From an uncultured Oscillospiraceae bacterium (GTDB lineage Bacteria; Bacillota; Clostridia; Oscillospirales; Acutalibacteraceae), in NCBI GenBank assembly GCA_900547275.1, contig URGA01000073.1, positions 1-9,814 of the forward strand: 9,814 nucleotides of DNA. Reading direction: 5' to 3'. Below the pieces are notes generated by a model. The model did not search any database. It was not told the DNA's origin and worked only from the letters and a program-made list of their open reading frames with translations. This document shows positions 1-6,602 of the stretch, piece by piece. Position 1 is the first letter of the stretch, and each line of letters opens with the position of its first letter. Both the position numbers and the translations under genes were made by a program.

Positions 1-328
1 CCCCCGCCGTTATCTGCCGGAGCTCACTTCTTCTAACCGTATGCTTCGCGCATTCGGTGAGCGTGTTGCAAGGAATATGCCTATTCAGGGCACCGCGGCT
101 GATATTATAAAAATAGCAATGGTTCGTGTTGACAGACGTCTTCACGATGAAAACATGAAATCACGTCTTATTCTTCAAGTCCACGACGAACTTATCGTTG
201 AGGCTCCTGAGGACGAGGCTGAAAAGGCGCTGGAGATTGTAACCGAGGAAATGGAAAACGCCTGCAAAATGAAAGTGCTTTTGCGAGCTGACGGAAAAAT
301 AGGAAAAACATGGTATGACGCTCACTGA
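1..328 (+). CDS. polA: DNA polymerase I, C-terminal end (partial, 5' end outside window)
   Basis: This is the last 108 residues of family A DNA polymerase I, which fills gaps during excision repair and replaces Okazaki-fragment primers. The reading frame is open from base 2, before the first ATG at 41, so the gene enters from the left. It opens with RRYLPEL, followed by the segment with RAFGERVARN and PIQGTAADIIK, which is typical of the polymerase palm/fingers region. LQVHDELIVEAP holds the motif C signature (VHDE) with catalytic acidic residues. The protein ends ...GKTWYDAH, matching the usual polA C-terminus. The 5'-3' exonuclease and 3'-5' exonuclease-like regions are outside the window and cannot be judged. 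Its last 14 bases overlap the start of rimI, which suggests co-transcription. Identification is secure from the motifs. Confidence 0.96.
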   Translation, partial: PRRYLPELTSSNRMLRAFGERVARNMPIQGTAADIIKIAMVRVDRRLHDENMKSRLILQVHDELIVEAPEDEAEKALEIVTEEMENACKMKVLLRADGKIGKTWYDAH

Positions 329-746
329 TTTTGAACCGAGACACCTTGACGGGGTGTGGGAAATTGAAAAAGAATGTTTTGCCCATCCCTGGAGCAGGGA
401 GGACCTTGCCGCCCAGATAGAAAATGAGCAGTCGCATTTTGCTGTGGCTGTTGATGAAGACGGCACGGTGGCAGGTTATGCAGGGGTGCAAATAATCTGC
501 GGCGAGGGCTATATAACAAACGTCGCGGTTTTGCCCCGTTACCGCCGAAAAGGTATTGCAAAAGCGCTTATGCTCAAGATTATGGAAAACGAAATGGATT
601 TTCTTACTCTTGAGGTGAGAAAGAGCAATGCCCCTGCAATAAAACTTTATGAAAAACTCGGTTTTTACAAGGTGGGAGAGCGCAGGAATTTTTATTCCGA
701 CCCCGAAGAGGACGCTCTGCTTTATACCTGCTTTTTCGATAAATAA
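315..746 (+). CDS. rimI: Ribosomal-protein-S18-alanine N-acetyltransferase-like GNAT protein
   Basis: A GNAT-fold acetyltransferase of 143 residues, the usual RimI length. RimI transfers acetyl from acetyl-CoA to the N-terminal amine of ribosomal protein S18 in the cytoplasm; some bacterial RimI proteins act on other N-termini too. The acetyl-CoA site (motif A) is at residues 69-86, with RRKGIA as the pyrophosphate-binding loop. LEVRKSNAPAIKLYEKLGF at 99-117 is the RimI signature: E100 and Y112 sit where E. coli RimI has its catalytic base (Glu103) and acid (Tyr115). RRNFYSDPEEDALLY near the end also fits RimI. The ATG at 315 overlaps the polA end by 14 bp and has only a weak purine-rich ribosome site (ggaaaaata), so translational coupling is likely. 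In many Firmicutes rimI sits with tsaD and tsaB; here one unknown gene separates it from tsaD. The substrate is inferred from family membership. Confidence 0.9.
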   Translation: MTLTDFEPRHLDGVWEIEKECFAHPWSREDLAAQIENEQSHFAVAVDEDGTVAGYAGVQIICGEGYITNVAVLPRYRRKGIAKALMLKIMENEMDFLTLEVRKSNAPAIKLYEKLGFYKVGERRNFYSDPEEDALLYTCFFDK

Positions 747-771
747 AAAGAATTTCAGGAGAAGAGAAGAA

Positions 772-2184
772 ATGAAAAAGAGAGAGAAAAAAGAAAAAAC
801 TTATCCGAAAAGTAAATATCCGCTTATAAATGTAATAGAGGATTACCTTAAAACTTACGCCGCAGCAAACAGAAATATCCGAAGTTATACCGACAGGTAC
901 GACGACAAGGAACCAATGTATATCGCTTCGCTGTATATGGGCGATTTTGTCTGGGATATTATTTATTCACCGAATGTTCTGGGCTACGTTTATGACAGAA
1001 ATTCAAATTCAACGCTGAGAAGCGTATTTCGTTTCAGCGGCGATGAGTGGAGATATTCGGTTTACGATGTGTTTAATACACTCGACATCTGCGATTTTTC
1101 ACGCTATGAGTACCACTATGCGGAAGAAAAAGACAAGATGCTCCAAAATCTTTCCGAAATGACAGGAAAGATTGAGGCGATAACACCTTATATAACCCAG
1201 ATAGCAAATGACGAAGCGCTGAAAACAGCAATTCATAATAACCTTGAAACCGACCTGGAAACTTTTGGATTTGACAGCGAATCAAGAGAAGAAATGACTG
1301 CGGAAGAAATGATGAATTTCTTTGACTGCCTGCTTGGCTTCCGTTTTTCCGTAGATCTTGAAAGTTACATAGAACACCTTGAGCAGGGGAATTCTGCAAA
1401 AGCGATAAAGCGTCTTCAAAAAGAGGACGGAAAAGGCGAACTGCTTTTGCTTGAAAAGCGATTGCTTAAAGCGCTTCAGGATGGCAGAGTAAATCTTCCG
1501 TCAAAATCCGATTACAGGCGTTCGCCGAAAAAACGCTCGGGTATTCTTTACGCTGCCGCATTTATTATCAGCCTTATTGTCTGCTTCGGCCTTGCCTTGG
1601 TCGCCAACGTTTTGGGAACGATGACGGCTTTCGGCGCCTCAATGCCTTTTACAATGTTTGACTGGTCGTTTGCAGCGGCGCTTGCGGCAAGTATTATCTT
1701 TGATATTCCGATATTTAAACTTATGTCGAAAATAATTTATAAGGACAAAGCTGCTGAATATACCAGTGCCCAGGGTCTTTCAAAGAAATCAATTAAAATT
1801 CTCGGCAATTTGTCATATGTCGCTGTTGCGCTCGCCGTGGCGTTTGCGTTTTACGAGGGCTGCTGTGGTATCGGTCTTCAGCAAGATAAAGTTGTCAGCA
1901 TGAATTTGGGGCAGTTCCAACAGCAGGACAAGTCTTATTCCGACTATGAATTTTATATCTGCCAAGGCAGTTCTTTCGGCGGAGAATACAGCCCGTCATC
2001 AGTTATTTGGATAAAGGATAAGGAAAGCGGAAAACTTTACCAAACAGACTATTCGGAAAGCGAAGAGCCGGATGAGGATCAGCAAAAAGTATTGAAACTT
2101 CTGGCAAATAATTCTGTAGAACCCATCTCGGTTAAGGATGAACTGCAGGTGCCGGGAGTTGAAGAGGAGCTTGAACAAGAATGA
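772..2184 (+). CDS. Unrecognised three-helix membrane protein with large cytoplasmic-type N-terminal domain
   Basis: I do not recognise this 470-residue protein. I chose the ATG at 772 because AGGAGA at 757-762 lies 9 bases before it; the frame stays open to 649 but that extension lies inside rimI. Residues 1-16 are Lys/Arg-rich. Residues about 17-250 are soluble, charged and rich in aromatic residues, with predicted helices around 120-240. Three hydrophobic segments follow at about 257-281, 297-317 and 343-363; between the last two lies a basic loop (KLMSKIIYKDK). The tail from 364 is polar, starts near a Cys pair (EGCCGIG, 362-368), and ends very acidic (EELEQE). Positive charge before helix 1 suggests the N-terminal domain is cytoplasmic, which would put the tail outside after three helices. 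The stop codon overlaps the tsaD start (ATGA), so the two are probably translated together. No catalytic motif is visible and no function is claimed. Confidence 0.85.
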   Translation: MKKREKKEKTYPKSKYPLINVIEDYLKTYAAANRNIRSYTDRYDDKEPMYIASLYMGDFVWDIIYSPNVLGYVYDRNSNSTLRSVFRFSGDEWRYSVYDVFNTLDICDFSRYEYHYAEEKDKMLQNLSEMTGKIEAITPYITQIANDEALKTAIHNNLETDLETFGFDSESREEMTAEEMMNFFDCLLGFRFSVDLESYIEHLEQGNSAKAIKRLQKEDGKGELLLLEKRLLKALQDGRVNLPSKSDYRRSPKKRSGILYAAAFIISLIVCFGLALVANVLGTMTAFGASMPFTMFDWSFAAALAASIIFDIPIFKLMSKIIYKDKAAEYTSAQGLSKKSIKILGNLSYVAVALAVAFAFYEGCCGIGLQQDKVVSMNLGQFQQQDKSYSDYEFYICQGSSFGGEYSPSSVIWIKDKESGKLYQTDYSESEEPDEDQQKVLKLLANNSVEPISVKDELQVPGVEEELEQE

Positions 2185-3194
2185 AAATATTAGGAATTGA
2201 AAGTTCGTGCGACGAAACGGCGGCTTCCGTTGTTGAGGACGGAAGAACTGTTTTGTCAAACACGGTGGCAAGTTCTCTTGAAGAGCATAAGCTTTACGGC
2301 GGAGTTGTGCCTGAGATTGCTTCCCGCCGCCATGCTGAGTCTATCAGCGGGGTTGTAAAGCAGGCGCTGGAGGATGCAAATTGCACTATGGATGATATTG
2401 AGGCGGTTGCGGTAACGTATGCGCCGGGGCTTATCGGCGCTTTGCTGGTTGGCGTTAATTTTGCCAAAGGGCTTGCTCTGGCTTCGGGAAAGCCGCTTGT
2501 CCCTGTCCACCATTTAAGAAGCCATATTGCCGCAAATTATATTTCAGATGCAGACATTGAACCGCCGTTTCTCTGCCTTGTTGTAAGCGGCGGCCACAGC
2601 CATATTGTTGCGGTGAAAGATTATACAAAATTTGAAATTATCGGAAAAACAAGAGACGACGCGGCGGGCGAGGCGCTTGATAAAGCGGGGCGTACTCTCG
2701 GACTGCCTTATCCCGGCGGAATAAGTATTGACCGCATCTCTCCTGAAGGGGACGACAGCGCTTTTTCTTTTCCCCATCCGAAAATGAGTTCGCCGTATGA
2801 TTTTTCCTTCAGCGGACTGAAAACCGCTGTAATAAATACCGTTCATAACGCTCAGCAAAAGGGAGAGGAAATTCCCGTTGCAGACCTTGCGGCTTCTTTC
2901 CAGAAAGGCGTTGTTGACTGTCTGATCGGAAATCTTGAAAAAGCCGCGGTGGATTTCGGCTATGACAAAATCGTTCTTGCCGGCGGCGTTTCCGCAAATT
3001 CATGCCTTCGCAGGCGGGCAAAGGAAATGTGCAATAACAACTATTGGTCGCTTAAACTGCCCGAACTGCGTTATTGCGGCGACAACGGCGCCATGGTTGC
3101 AAGCCAGGGATATTTTGAATATATTGCGGGCGTCAGAGCAGATGAAAGTCTGAATGCTTATGCAACTATGCCAATAGATTTGGCAACTTTTTGA
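2181..3194 (+). CDS. tsaD: tRNA N6-adenosine threonylcarbamoyltransferase TsaD
   Basis: TsaD (337 residues, normal family length) moves the threonylcarbamoyl group from threonylcarbamoyl-AMP to A37 of ANN-decoding tRNAs, giving the t6A modification needed for accurate decoding. It belongs to the Kae1/YgjD ASKHA family. Visible motifs are ESSCDETAAS at 7-16, the metal-binding pair H111/H115 in VHHLRSH, VSGGH at 135-139, GKTRDDAAGEALDKAGR at 156-171, YPGG at 177-180, FSFSGLKTA at 208-216, GGVSAN at 268-273, and the third metal ligand D301 in CGDNGAM. The Ser before H115 replaces the Gly commonly found there, a mild change next to an intact ligand. AGGAG at 2165-2169 lies 11 bases before the ATG, inside the preceding gene, with a 4-bp overlap. 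The partners TsaB, TsaE and TsaC are not in the window and must be encoded elsewhere. Confidence 0.97.
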   Translation: MKILGIESSCDETAASVVEDGRTVLSNTVASSLEEHKLYGGVVPEIASRRHAESISGVVKQALEDANCTMDDIEAVAVTYAPGLIGALLVGVNFAKGLALASGKPLVPVHHLRSHIAANYISDADIEPPFLCLVVSGGHSHIVAVKDYTKFEIIGKTRDDAAGEALDKAGRTLGLPYPGGISIDRISPEGDDSAFSFPHPKMSSPYDFSFSGLKTAVINTVHNAQQKGEEIPVADLAASFQKGVVDCLIGNLEKAAVDFGYDKIVLAGGVSANSCLRRRAKEMCNNNYWSLKLPELRYCGDNGAMVASQGYFEYIAGVRADESLNAYATMPIDLATF

Positions 3195-3215
3195 AATAAT
3201 TAGTCATATTATCTA

Positions 3216-3243
3216 TTGAATTTTTTAACCTCTTTGGTATAAT
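3216..3243 (+). promoter_or_regulatory. Promoter for pckG (extended -10)
   Basis: A -35-like TTGAAT at 3216-3221 and a perfect TATAAT at 3238-3243 are separated by 16 bases. TGG directly before the -10 gives an extended -10 (TGn). Transcription should start near 3250, giving a leader of about 105 nt before pckG. Seen directly by consensus matching; activity is inferred. Confidence 0.82.
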
Positions 3244-3251
3244 GATAATAA

Positions 3252-3320
3252 CGAAAAAATCGGCTATTTTTTTGCGTTTATCAATTCGGAGAGCAATATC
3301 TTTTTCGGTTTTGCTTTCTC
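3252..3320 (+). promoter_or_regulatory. Two possible stem-loops in the pckG leader
   Basis: Hairpin 1 (3252-3274) pairs AAAAAAT with ATTTTTT around a CGGCT loop, plus an outer C-G and G-U pair; it would lie at the extreme 5' end of the predicted mRNA. Hairpin 2 (3289-3320) pairs GAGA and GCAA with TTGC and TCTC, with a 2-nt bulge. Both are AT-rich or imperfect, so stability is doubtful. They may protect the 5' end or tune translation. I see no match to a riboswitch class known to me. Confidence 0.35.
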
Positions 3321-3354
3321 ATAATAGCTAATAATTTGTAAGGAGAATAAAGTT

Positions 3355-5136
3355 ATGGAAACGAATTTGACTTCAAACAAGTCACTTCTTGCCTGGCTTG
3401 ACGAAAAGGTTGAACTTTTGAAACCTTCAAAGATCGTTTGGATCGACGGTTCAAAAGAGCAGGCTGATGCGCTGAAGGCAGAAAGTGTAGCAACGGGCGA
3501 AATGATTAAGCTCAATGAGGAACTTCTTCCTGATTGCTATCTTCACAGAACAGCTGTTAACGACGTTGCTCGTGTTGAGGACAGAACTTTAATCTGCTCC
3601 AGAGACGAAAAGGACGCCGGTCCCACAAACCATTGGATGGATCCCCAGAAAGCATACAAAATGCTTTACGATATCGCTGCCGGTTCTTATGAAGGCAGAA
3701 CAATGTATATCATCCCTTATTCAATGGGTCCTGTTGGTTCACCGTTCTCAAAAATCGGTATCGAAATTACAGACTCTATCTATGTTGTACTCAACATGAT
3801 GATCATGACAAGAGTCGGCAAGAACGTTCTTGACGTTCTCGGCGACAGCGACGACTGGGTTCGCGGTATGCACTGCAAATGCGACATCGACGCTGAAAAT
3901 AGATGGATCTGCCAGTTCCCCGAGGATAACACAATTATTTCTGTTAACTCAGGTTACGGCGGAAACGTACTTCTTGGTAAAAAGTGCTTCGCACTTCGTA
4001 TAGCTTCTTACCTTGGTAAGAACGAGATGTGGCAGGCTGAGCATATGCTTATCCTCGGTCTCCAGAAGCCGGACGGCGACATCAAATATATCTGCGCAGC
4101 ATTCCCGTCAGCTTGCGGTAAGACAAACCTTGCAATGCTTATTCCTCCGGAAGGTTACCAGAAGAAGGGCTACAAAGTTTGGTGCGTAGGCGACGATATT
4201 TCTTGGATCAGAAAGGGCGAGGACGGCCGTCTTTACGCTATCAACCCTGAAAACGGTTTCTTCGGCGTAGCTCCCGGCACAAACATGAAGTCCAACCCCA
4301 ACGCTCTTATGTCAACAAAGAAGGGCACAATCTTCACCAACGTTGCTCATAATCTTGACAACAACACAGTTTGGTGGGAAGGCCTTGACAAGAACCCGCC
4401 TGAAAACGCAGTAGACTGGAAGGGCAACCCCTGGAACGGTAAAGAATCCGAAGAAAAGGGCGCTCATCCGAACTCAAGATTTACTGCTCCGGCAAAGAAC
4501 TGCCCCTGCATTTCTTCCGAGTTTGAAAATCCGAACGGTGTTCCGATTTCTGCATTCGTATTCGGCGGCCGCCGCGCTAAGCTTACTCCTCTGGTTTACC
4601 AGTCAAAGAGCTGGAACCACGGTGTATTCGTAGGTTCAATCATGGGTTCTGAAACAACAGCTGCTGCAACAGGCGCTGTAGGCGTTGTTCGCCGTGACCC
4701 CATGGCTATGCTTCCCTTCTGCGGCTACAACATGGGCGATTACTGGAAGCACTGGATCGAGATCGGCCAGACACTTGATCCCGACAAGGCTCCCAAGATC
4801 TTCAATGTTAACTGGTTCCGTAAGGACGACGAAGGCAACTTCCTGTGGCCCGGTTTCGGCGACAACCTTCGTGTTCTTGACTGGATCATCGACCGCTGCG
4901 AAGGCAAGGTTGACGCTCAGGAAACAGCTATCGGTTATCTTCCTTATGCTAAGGACATCAACCTTGAAGGCCTTGACATGACAGAAGCTGACCTTGAGAA
5001 GATCCTCGACGTTGATAAGGACGCTTGGGAAGAAGAACTCAAGGGCGTTGAAGAGCTGTACGCTAAATTCGGCGACACTCTGCCTCAGGAGCTTGTTGAC
5101 GAGCTCAACACCGTTAAAGAAAACCTTGAAAATTAA
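3355..5136 (+). CDS. pckG: Phosphoenolpyruvate carboxykinase, GTP-dependent type
   Basis: Interconverts oxaloacetate + GTP and phosphoenolpyruvate + GDP + CO2 in the cytosol. The 593-residue length fits the GTP class (about 600) rather than the shorter ATP class (about 530-540). R73 in VARVEDRT matches the substrate-binding Arg; SMGPVGSP is at 123-130; SGYGGN at 199-204. K210 and H230 (AEHMLILG) match the Mn2+ ligands. The P-loop FPSACGKTN at 250-258 carries the hyper-reactive Cys254 of the GTP class and K256/T257. GDDISW at 280-285 supplies the metal-binding Asp. GGRR at 404-407 and the mobile lid at about 430-441 (GSETTAAATG) are intact. NWFRKDDEGNFLWPGFG at 486-502 is diagnostic of the GTP class. 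AAGGAG at 3340-3345 lies 9 bases before the ATG. It has its own promoter and terminator. In fermentative Clostridia it often runs as PEP carboxylation, feeding oxaloacetate, malate or succinate; direction here is inferred. Confidence 0.97.
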   Translation: METNLTSNKSLLAWLDEKVELLKPSKIVWIDGSKEQADALKAESVATGEMIKLNEELLPDCYLHRTAVNDVARVEDRTLICSRDEKDAGPTNHWMDPQKAYKMLYDIAAGSYEGRTMYIIPYSMGPVGSPFSKIGIEITDSIYVVLNMMIMTRVGKNVLDVLGDSDDWVRGMHCKCDIDAENRWICQFPEDNTIISVNSGYGGNVLLGKKCFALRIASYLGKNEMWQAEHMLILGLQKPDGDIKYICAAFPSACGKTNLAMLIPPEGYQKKGYKVWCVGDDISWIRKGEDGRLYAINPENGFFGVAPGTNMKSNPNALMSTKKGTIFTNVAHNLDNNTVWWEGLDKNPPENAVDWKGNPWNGKESEEKGAHPNSRFTAPAKNCPCISSEFENPNGVPISAFVFGGRRAKLTPLVYQSKSWNHGVFVGSIMGSETTAAATGAVGVVRRDPMAMLPFCGYNMGDYWKHWIEIGQTLDPDKAPKIFNVNWFRKDDEGNFLWPGFGDNLRVLDWIIDRCEGKVDAQETAIGYLPYAKDINLEGLDMTEADLEKILDVDKDAWEEELKGVEELYAKFGDTLPQELVDELNTVKENLEN

Positions 5137-5167
5137 TCAGGGCACTCTTACGGTTGCTTAAAATTAT

Positions 5168-5201
5168 AGGAGCGAATGAGGTCTCTCATTCGCTCCTTTT
5201 T
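5168..5201 (+). terminator. Intrinsic terminator after pckG
   Basis: A perfect 13-bp stem (5168-5180 with 5185-5197, arm AGGAGCGAATGAG) closes a GTCT tetraloop and runs into a TTTTT tract. It begins 31 bases after the pckG stop and separates pckG from the glycolytic operon. Confidence 0.95.
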
Positions 5202-5262
5202 GCGTTAAAACGGGCTTAAGCGTTAAATCATTACATACTGCGGCTCCTATTGCCGCCGCAAT

Positions 5263-5280
5263 TTGTGAAAAATATAACAA
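5263..5280 (+). promoter_or_regulatory. Candidate Rex-type operator upstream of pgk
   Basis: TTGTGAAAAATATAACAA resembles the published redox-sensor Rex box (TTGTTAAnnnnTTAACAA, with TTGTGAA half-sites common). The left half is TTGTGAA, the spacer AAAT, and the right half ATAACAA, with one departure (A for T) in the right half. It ends 25 bases before the -35 of the pgk promoter. Rex, which senses NADH/NAD+, controls fermentation and sometimes glycolysis genes in Clostridia. Binding is inferred only; AT-rich DNA gives such matches by chance. Confidence 0.4.
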
Positions 5281-5294
5281 AAATTTTGTAATAT
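5272..5294. repeat. 23-nt imperfect palindrome before the pgk promoter
   Basis: An inverted repeat centred on 5283 with 10 of 11 pairs matched; the core is ACAAAAATTTTGT and the only mismatch is 5276/5290. It overlaps the right part of the Rex-like box and ends 11 bases before the -35. Size and symmetry suit a dimeric regulator, but AT-rich DNA makes this less striking. Confidence 0.5.
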
Positions 5295-5305
5295 GTATTT
5301 TTATC

Positions 5306-5334
5306 TTGCAAAGATTATGGAAATCATATATAAT
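5306..5334 (+). promoter_or_regulatory. Promoter for pgk-tpiA-gpmI
   Basis: TTGCAA at 5306-5311 and a perfect TATAAT at 5329-5334 have the ideal 17-base spacer. The start of transcription should be near 5341, leaving a leader of about 46 nt before the pgk ATG. The TTG of the -35 is in frame with pgk and could be mistaken for a start codon. Confidence 0.85.
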
Positions 5335-5386
5335 TGTAAAGGTTAAATATATGTATTATATTCATTTTTATAAAGGAGTTTATGTT

Positions 5387-6583
5387 ATGGACGCTTTGAA
5401 CAAGAAAACCATAGAAGACATTGACGTAAAAGGCAAAAGAGTACTTGCCCGCTGCGATTTCAACGTACCGCTTAAAGACGGCGAAATCACAAACGACAAG
5501 AGAATTGTTGCCGCTCTTCCTACAATCAAATACCTTATTGAGCACGGCGCAAAGGTTATCCTTTGCTCGCATCTCGGCCGTCCGAAGGGAGAATATAAGC
5601 CTGAGTTCAGCCTTGCTCCCGTAGCAAAGAGACTTTCCGAGTATCTCGGCAAAGAAGTAAAACTCGCTGAGGACAAAGAAGTTGTCGGCGAAAACGCTAA
5701 AGCTATGGCAGCAGCTCTTCAGGAAGGCGATGTAATGCTTCTTGAAAACGTTCGTTACCGCGCTGAAGAAACAAAGAATGCTCCCGAGTTCTCAAAGGAA
5801 CTTGCTTCACTTGCTGATATTTTCGTAAACGACGCTTTCGGCACAGCTCACAGAGCTCACTGCTCAACAACAGGCGTTGCTGATTACCTTCCCGCTGTTT
5901 GCGGTTACCTTATCCAGAAGGAGATCCGCTTTATGGGCGGCGCTCTTGCTGATCCTAAGAGACCGCTTGTTGCTATCCTCGGCGGCGCTAAGGTTTCAGA
6001 CAAAATCGGCGTTATCACAAACCTTATCGACAAGTGCGATACTATCATCATCGGCGGCGGTATGGCTTATACATTCATGAAATATCTCGGCCACAATATC
6101 GGTACTTCTCTTCTTGAGGAAGACTGGGTTGAAAAGGCCGGCGAAATGATGAACGAAGCCAAGGAAAAAGGCGTTAAATTCCTTATCCCCGAAGACAACC
6201 GCTGCGGTAAAGAATATAAGGAAGATACAGAAGTTATGGTCTGCAAGTCAGACGATATTCCCGACGGCTGGATGGGTCTTGATATCGGTCCCAAGAGCGA
6301 AAAACTGTTTGTTGACGCTATCCAGGGCGCAGGCACAGTAATTTGGAACGGACCCATGGGCGTTTCCGAGTGGGACAACTTCGCAAGCGGCACAATCGCT
6401 GTTGCAAACGCTATTGCTGAAAGCGGCGCTATCTCAATCATCGGCGGCGGTGACTCAGTTGCTGCTATCACAAAGCTCGGCTTTGCTGACAAGATGAGCC
6501 ACATTTCAACAGGCGGCGGCGCTTCACTTGAATTCCTTGAAGGTAAAGAACTGCCCGGTATCGCGGCTTTGATGGATAAATAA
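5387..6583 (+). CDS. pgk: Phosphoglycerate kinase
   Basis: Transfers phosphate from 1,3-bisphosphoglycerate to ADP, the first ATP-yielding step of glycolysis, in the cytosol. The protein has 398 residues, close to the usual bacterial length. I chose the ATG at 5387 because AAAGGAG at 5372-5378 lies 8 bases ahead; the frame remains open upstream through the promoter, but that is not coding. The N-terminal domain holds the substrate site: RCDFNVP at 22-28, SHLGRPKG at 61-68, and FVNDAFGTAHRAH at 146-158. The C-terminal domain holds the nucleotide site: GGAKVSDK at 199-206, NGPMGVSE at 321-328, GGGDSVAA at 353-360, and STGGGASLEFLEG at 374-386. All expected motifs are intact. It heads an operon with tpiA 19 bases downstream. 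No gap gene precedes it, unlike many Firmicutes. Confidence 0.98.
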   Translation: MDALNKKTIEDIDVKGKRVLARCDFNVPLKDGEITNDKRIVAALPTIKYLIEHGAKVILCSHLGRPKGEYKPEFSLAPVAKRLSEYLGKEVKLAEDKEVVGENAKAMAAALQEGDVMLLENVRYRAEETKNAPEFSKELASLADIFVNDAFGTAHRAHCSTTGVADYLPAVCGYLIQKEIRFMGGALADPKRPLVAILGGAKVSDKIGVITNLIDKCDTIIIGGGMAYTFMKYLGHNIGTSLLEEDWVEKAGEMMNEAKEKGVKFLIPEDNRCGKEYKEDTEVMVCKSDDIPDGWMGLDIGPKSEKLFVDAIQGAGTVIWNGPMGVSEWDNFASGTIAVANAIAESGAISIIGGGDSVAAITKLGFADKMSHISTGGGASLEFLEGKELPGIAALMDK

Positions 6584-6602
6584 TCTGAAGGAGATTTTTG
6601 AA

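Noticed and set aside
649..771. A 41-residue N-terminal extension of the membrane protein starting within rimI.
   Set aside because: It would overlap the conserved C-terminal part of rimI in another frame, while the ATG at 772 has a well-placed AGGAGA.
5239..5260. TGCGGC...GCCGCA inverted repeat between the pckG terminator and the pgk promoter.
   Set aside because: Only 6 bp with a 10-nt loop and no U-tract; too weak to call a terminator or operator, though it is the one GC-rich patch of that gap.
5306..5386. A 27-residue N-terminal extension of phosphoglycerate kinase from TTG at 5306.
   Set aside because: The TTG is the -35 box itself, the extension crosses the -10, and family members start near the ATG at 5387, which has AAAGGAG ahead of it.
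6067..6504. A 145-codon open frame antisense to pgk.
   Set aside because: It lies wholly inside a clearly functional pgk, has no sensible ribosome site or composition, and is explained by the codon pattern of the sense gene.
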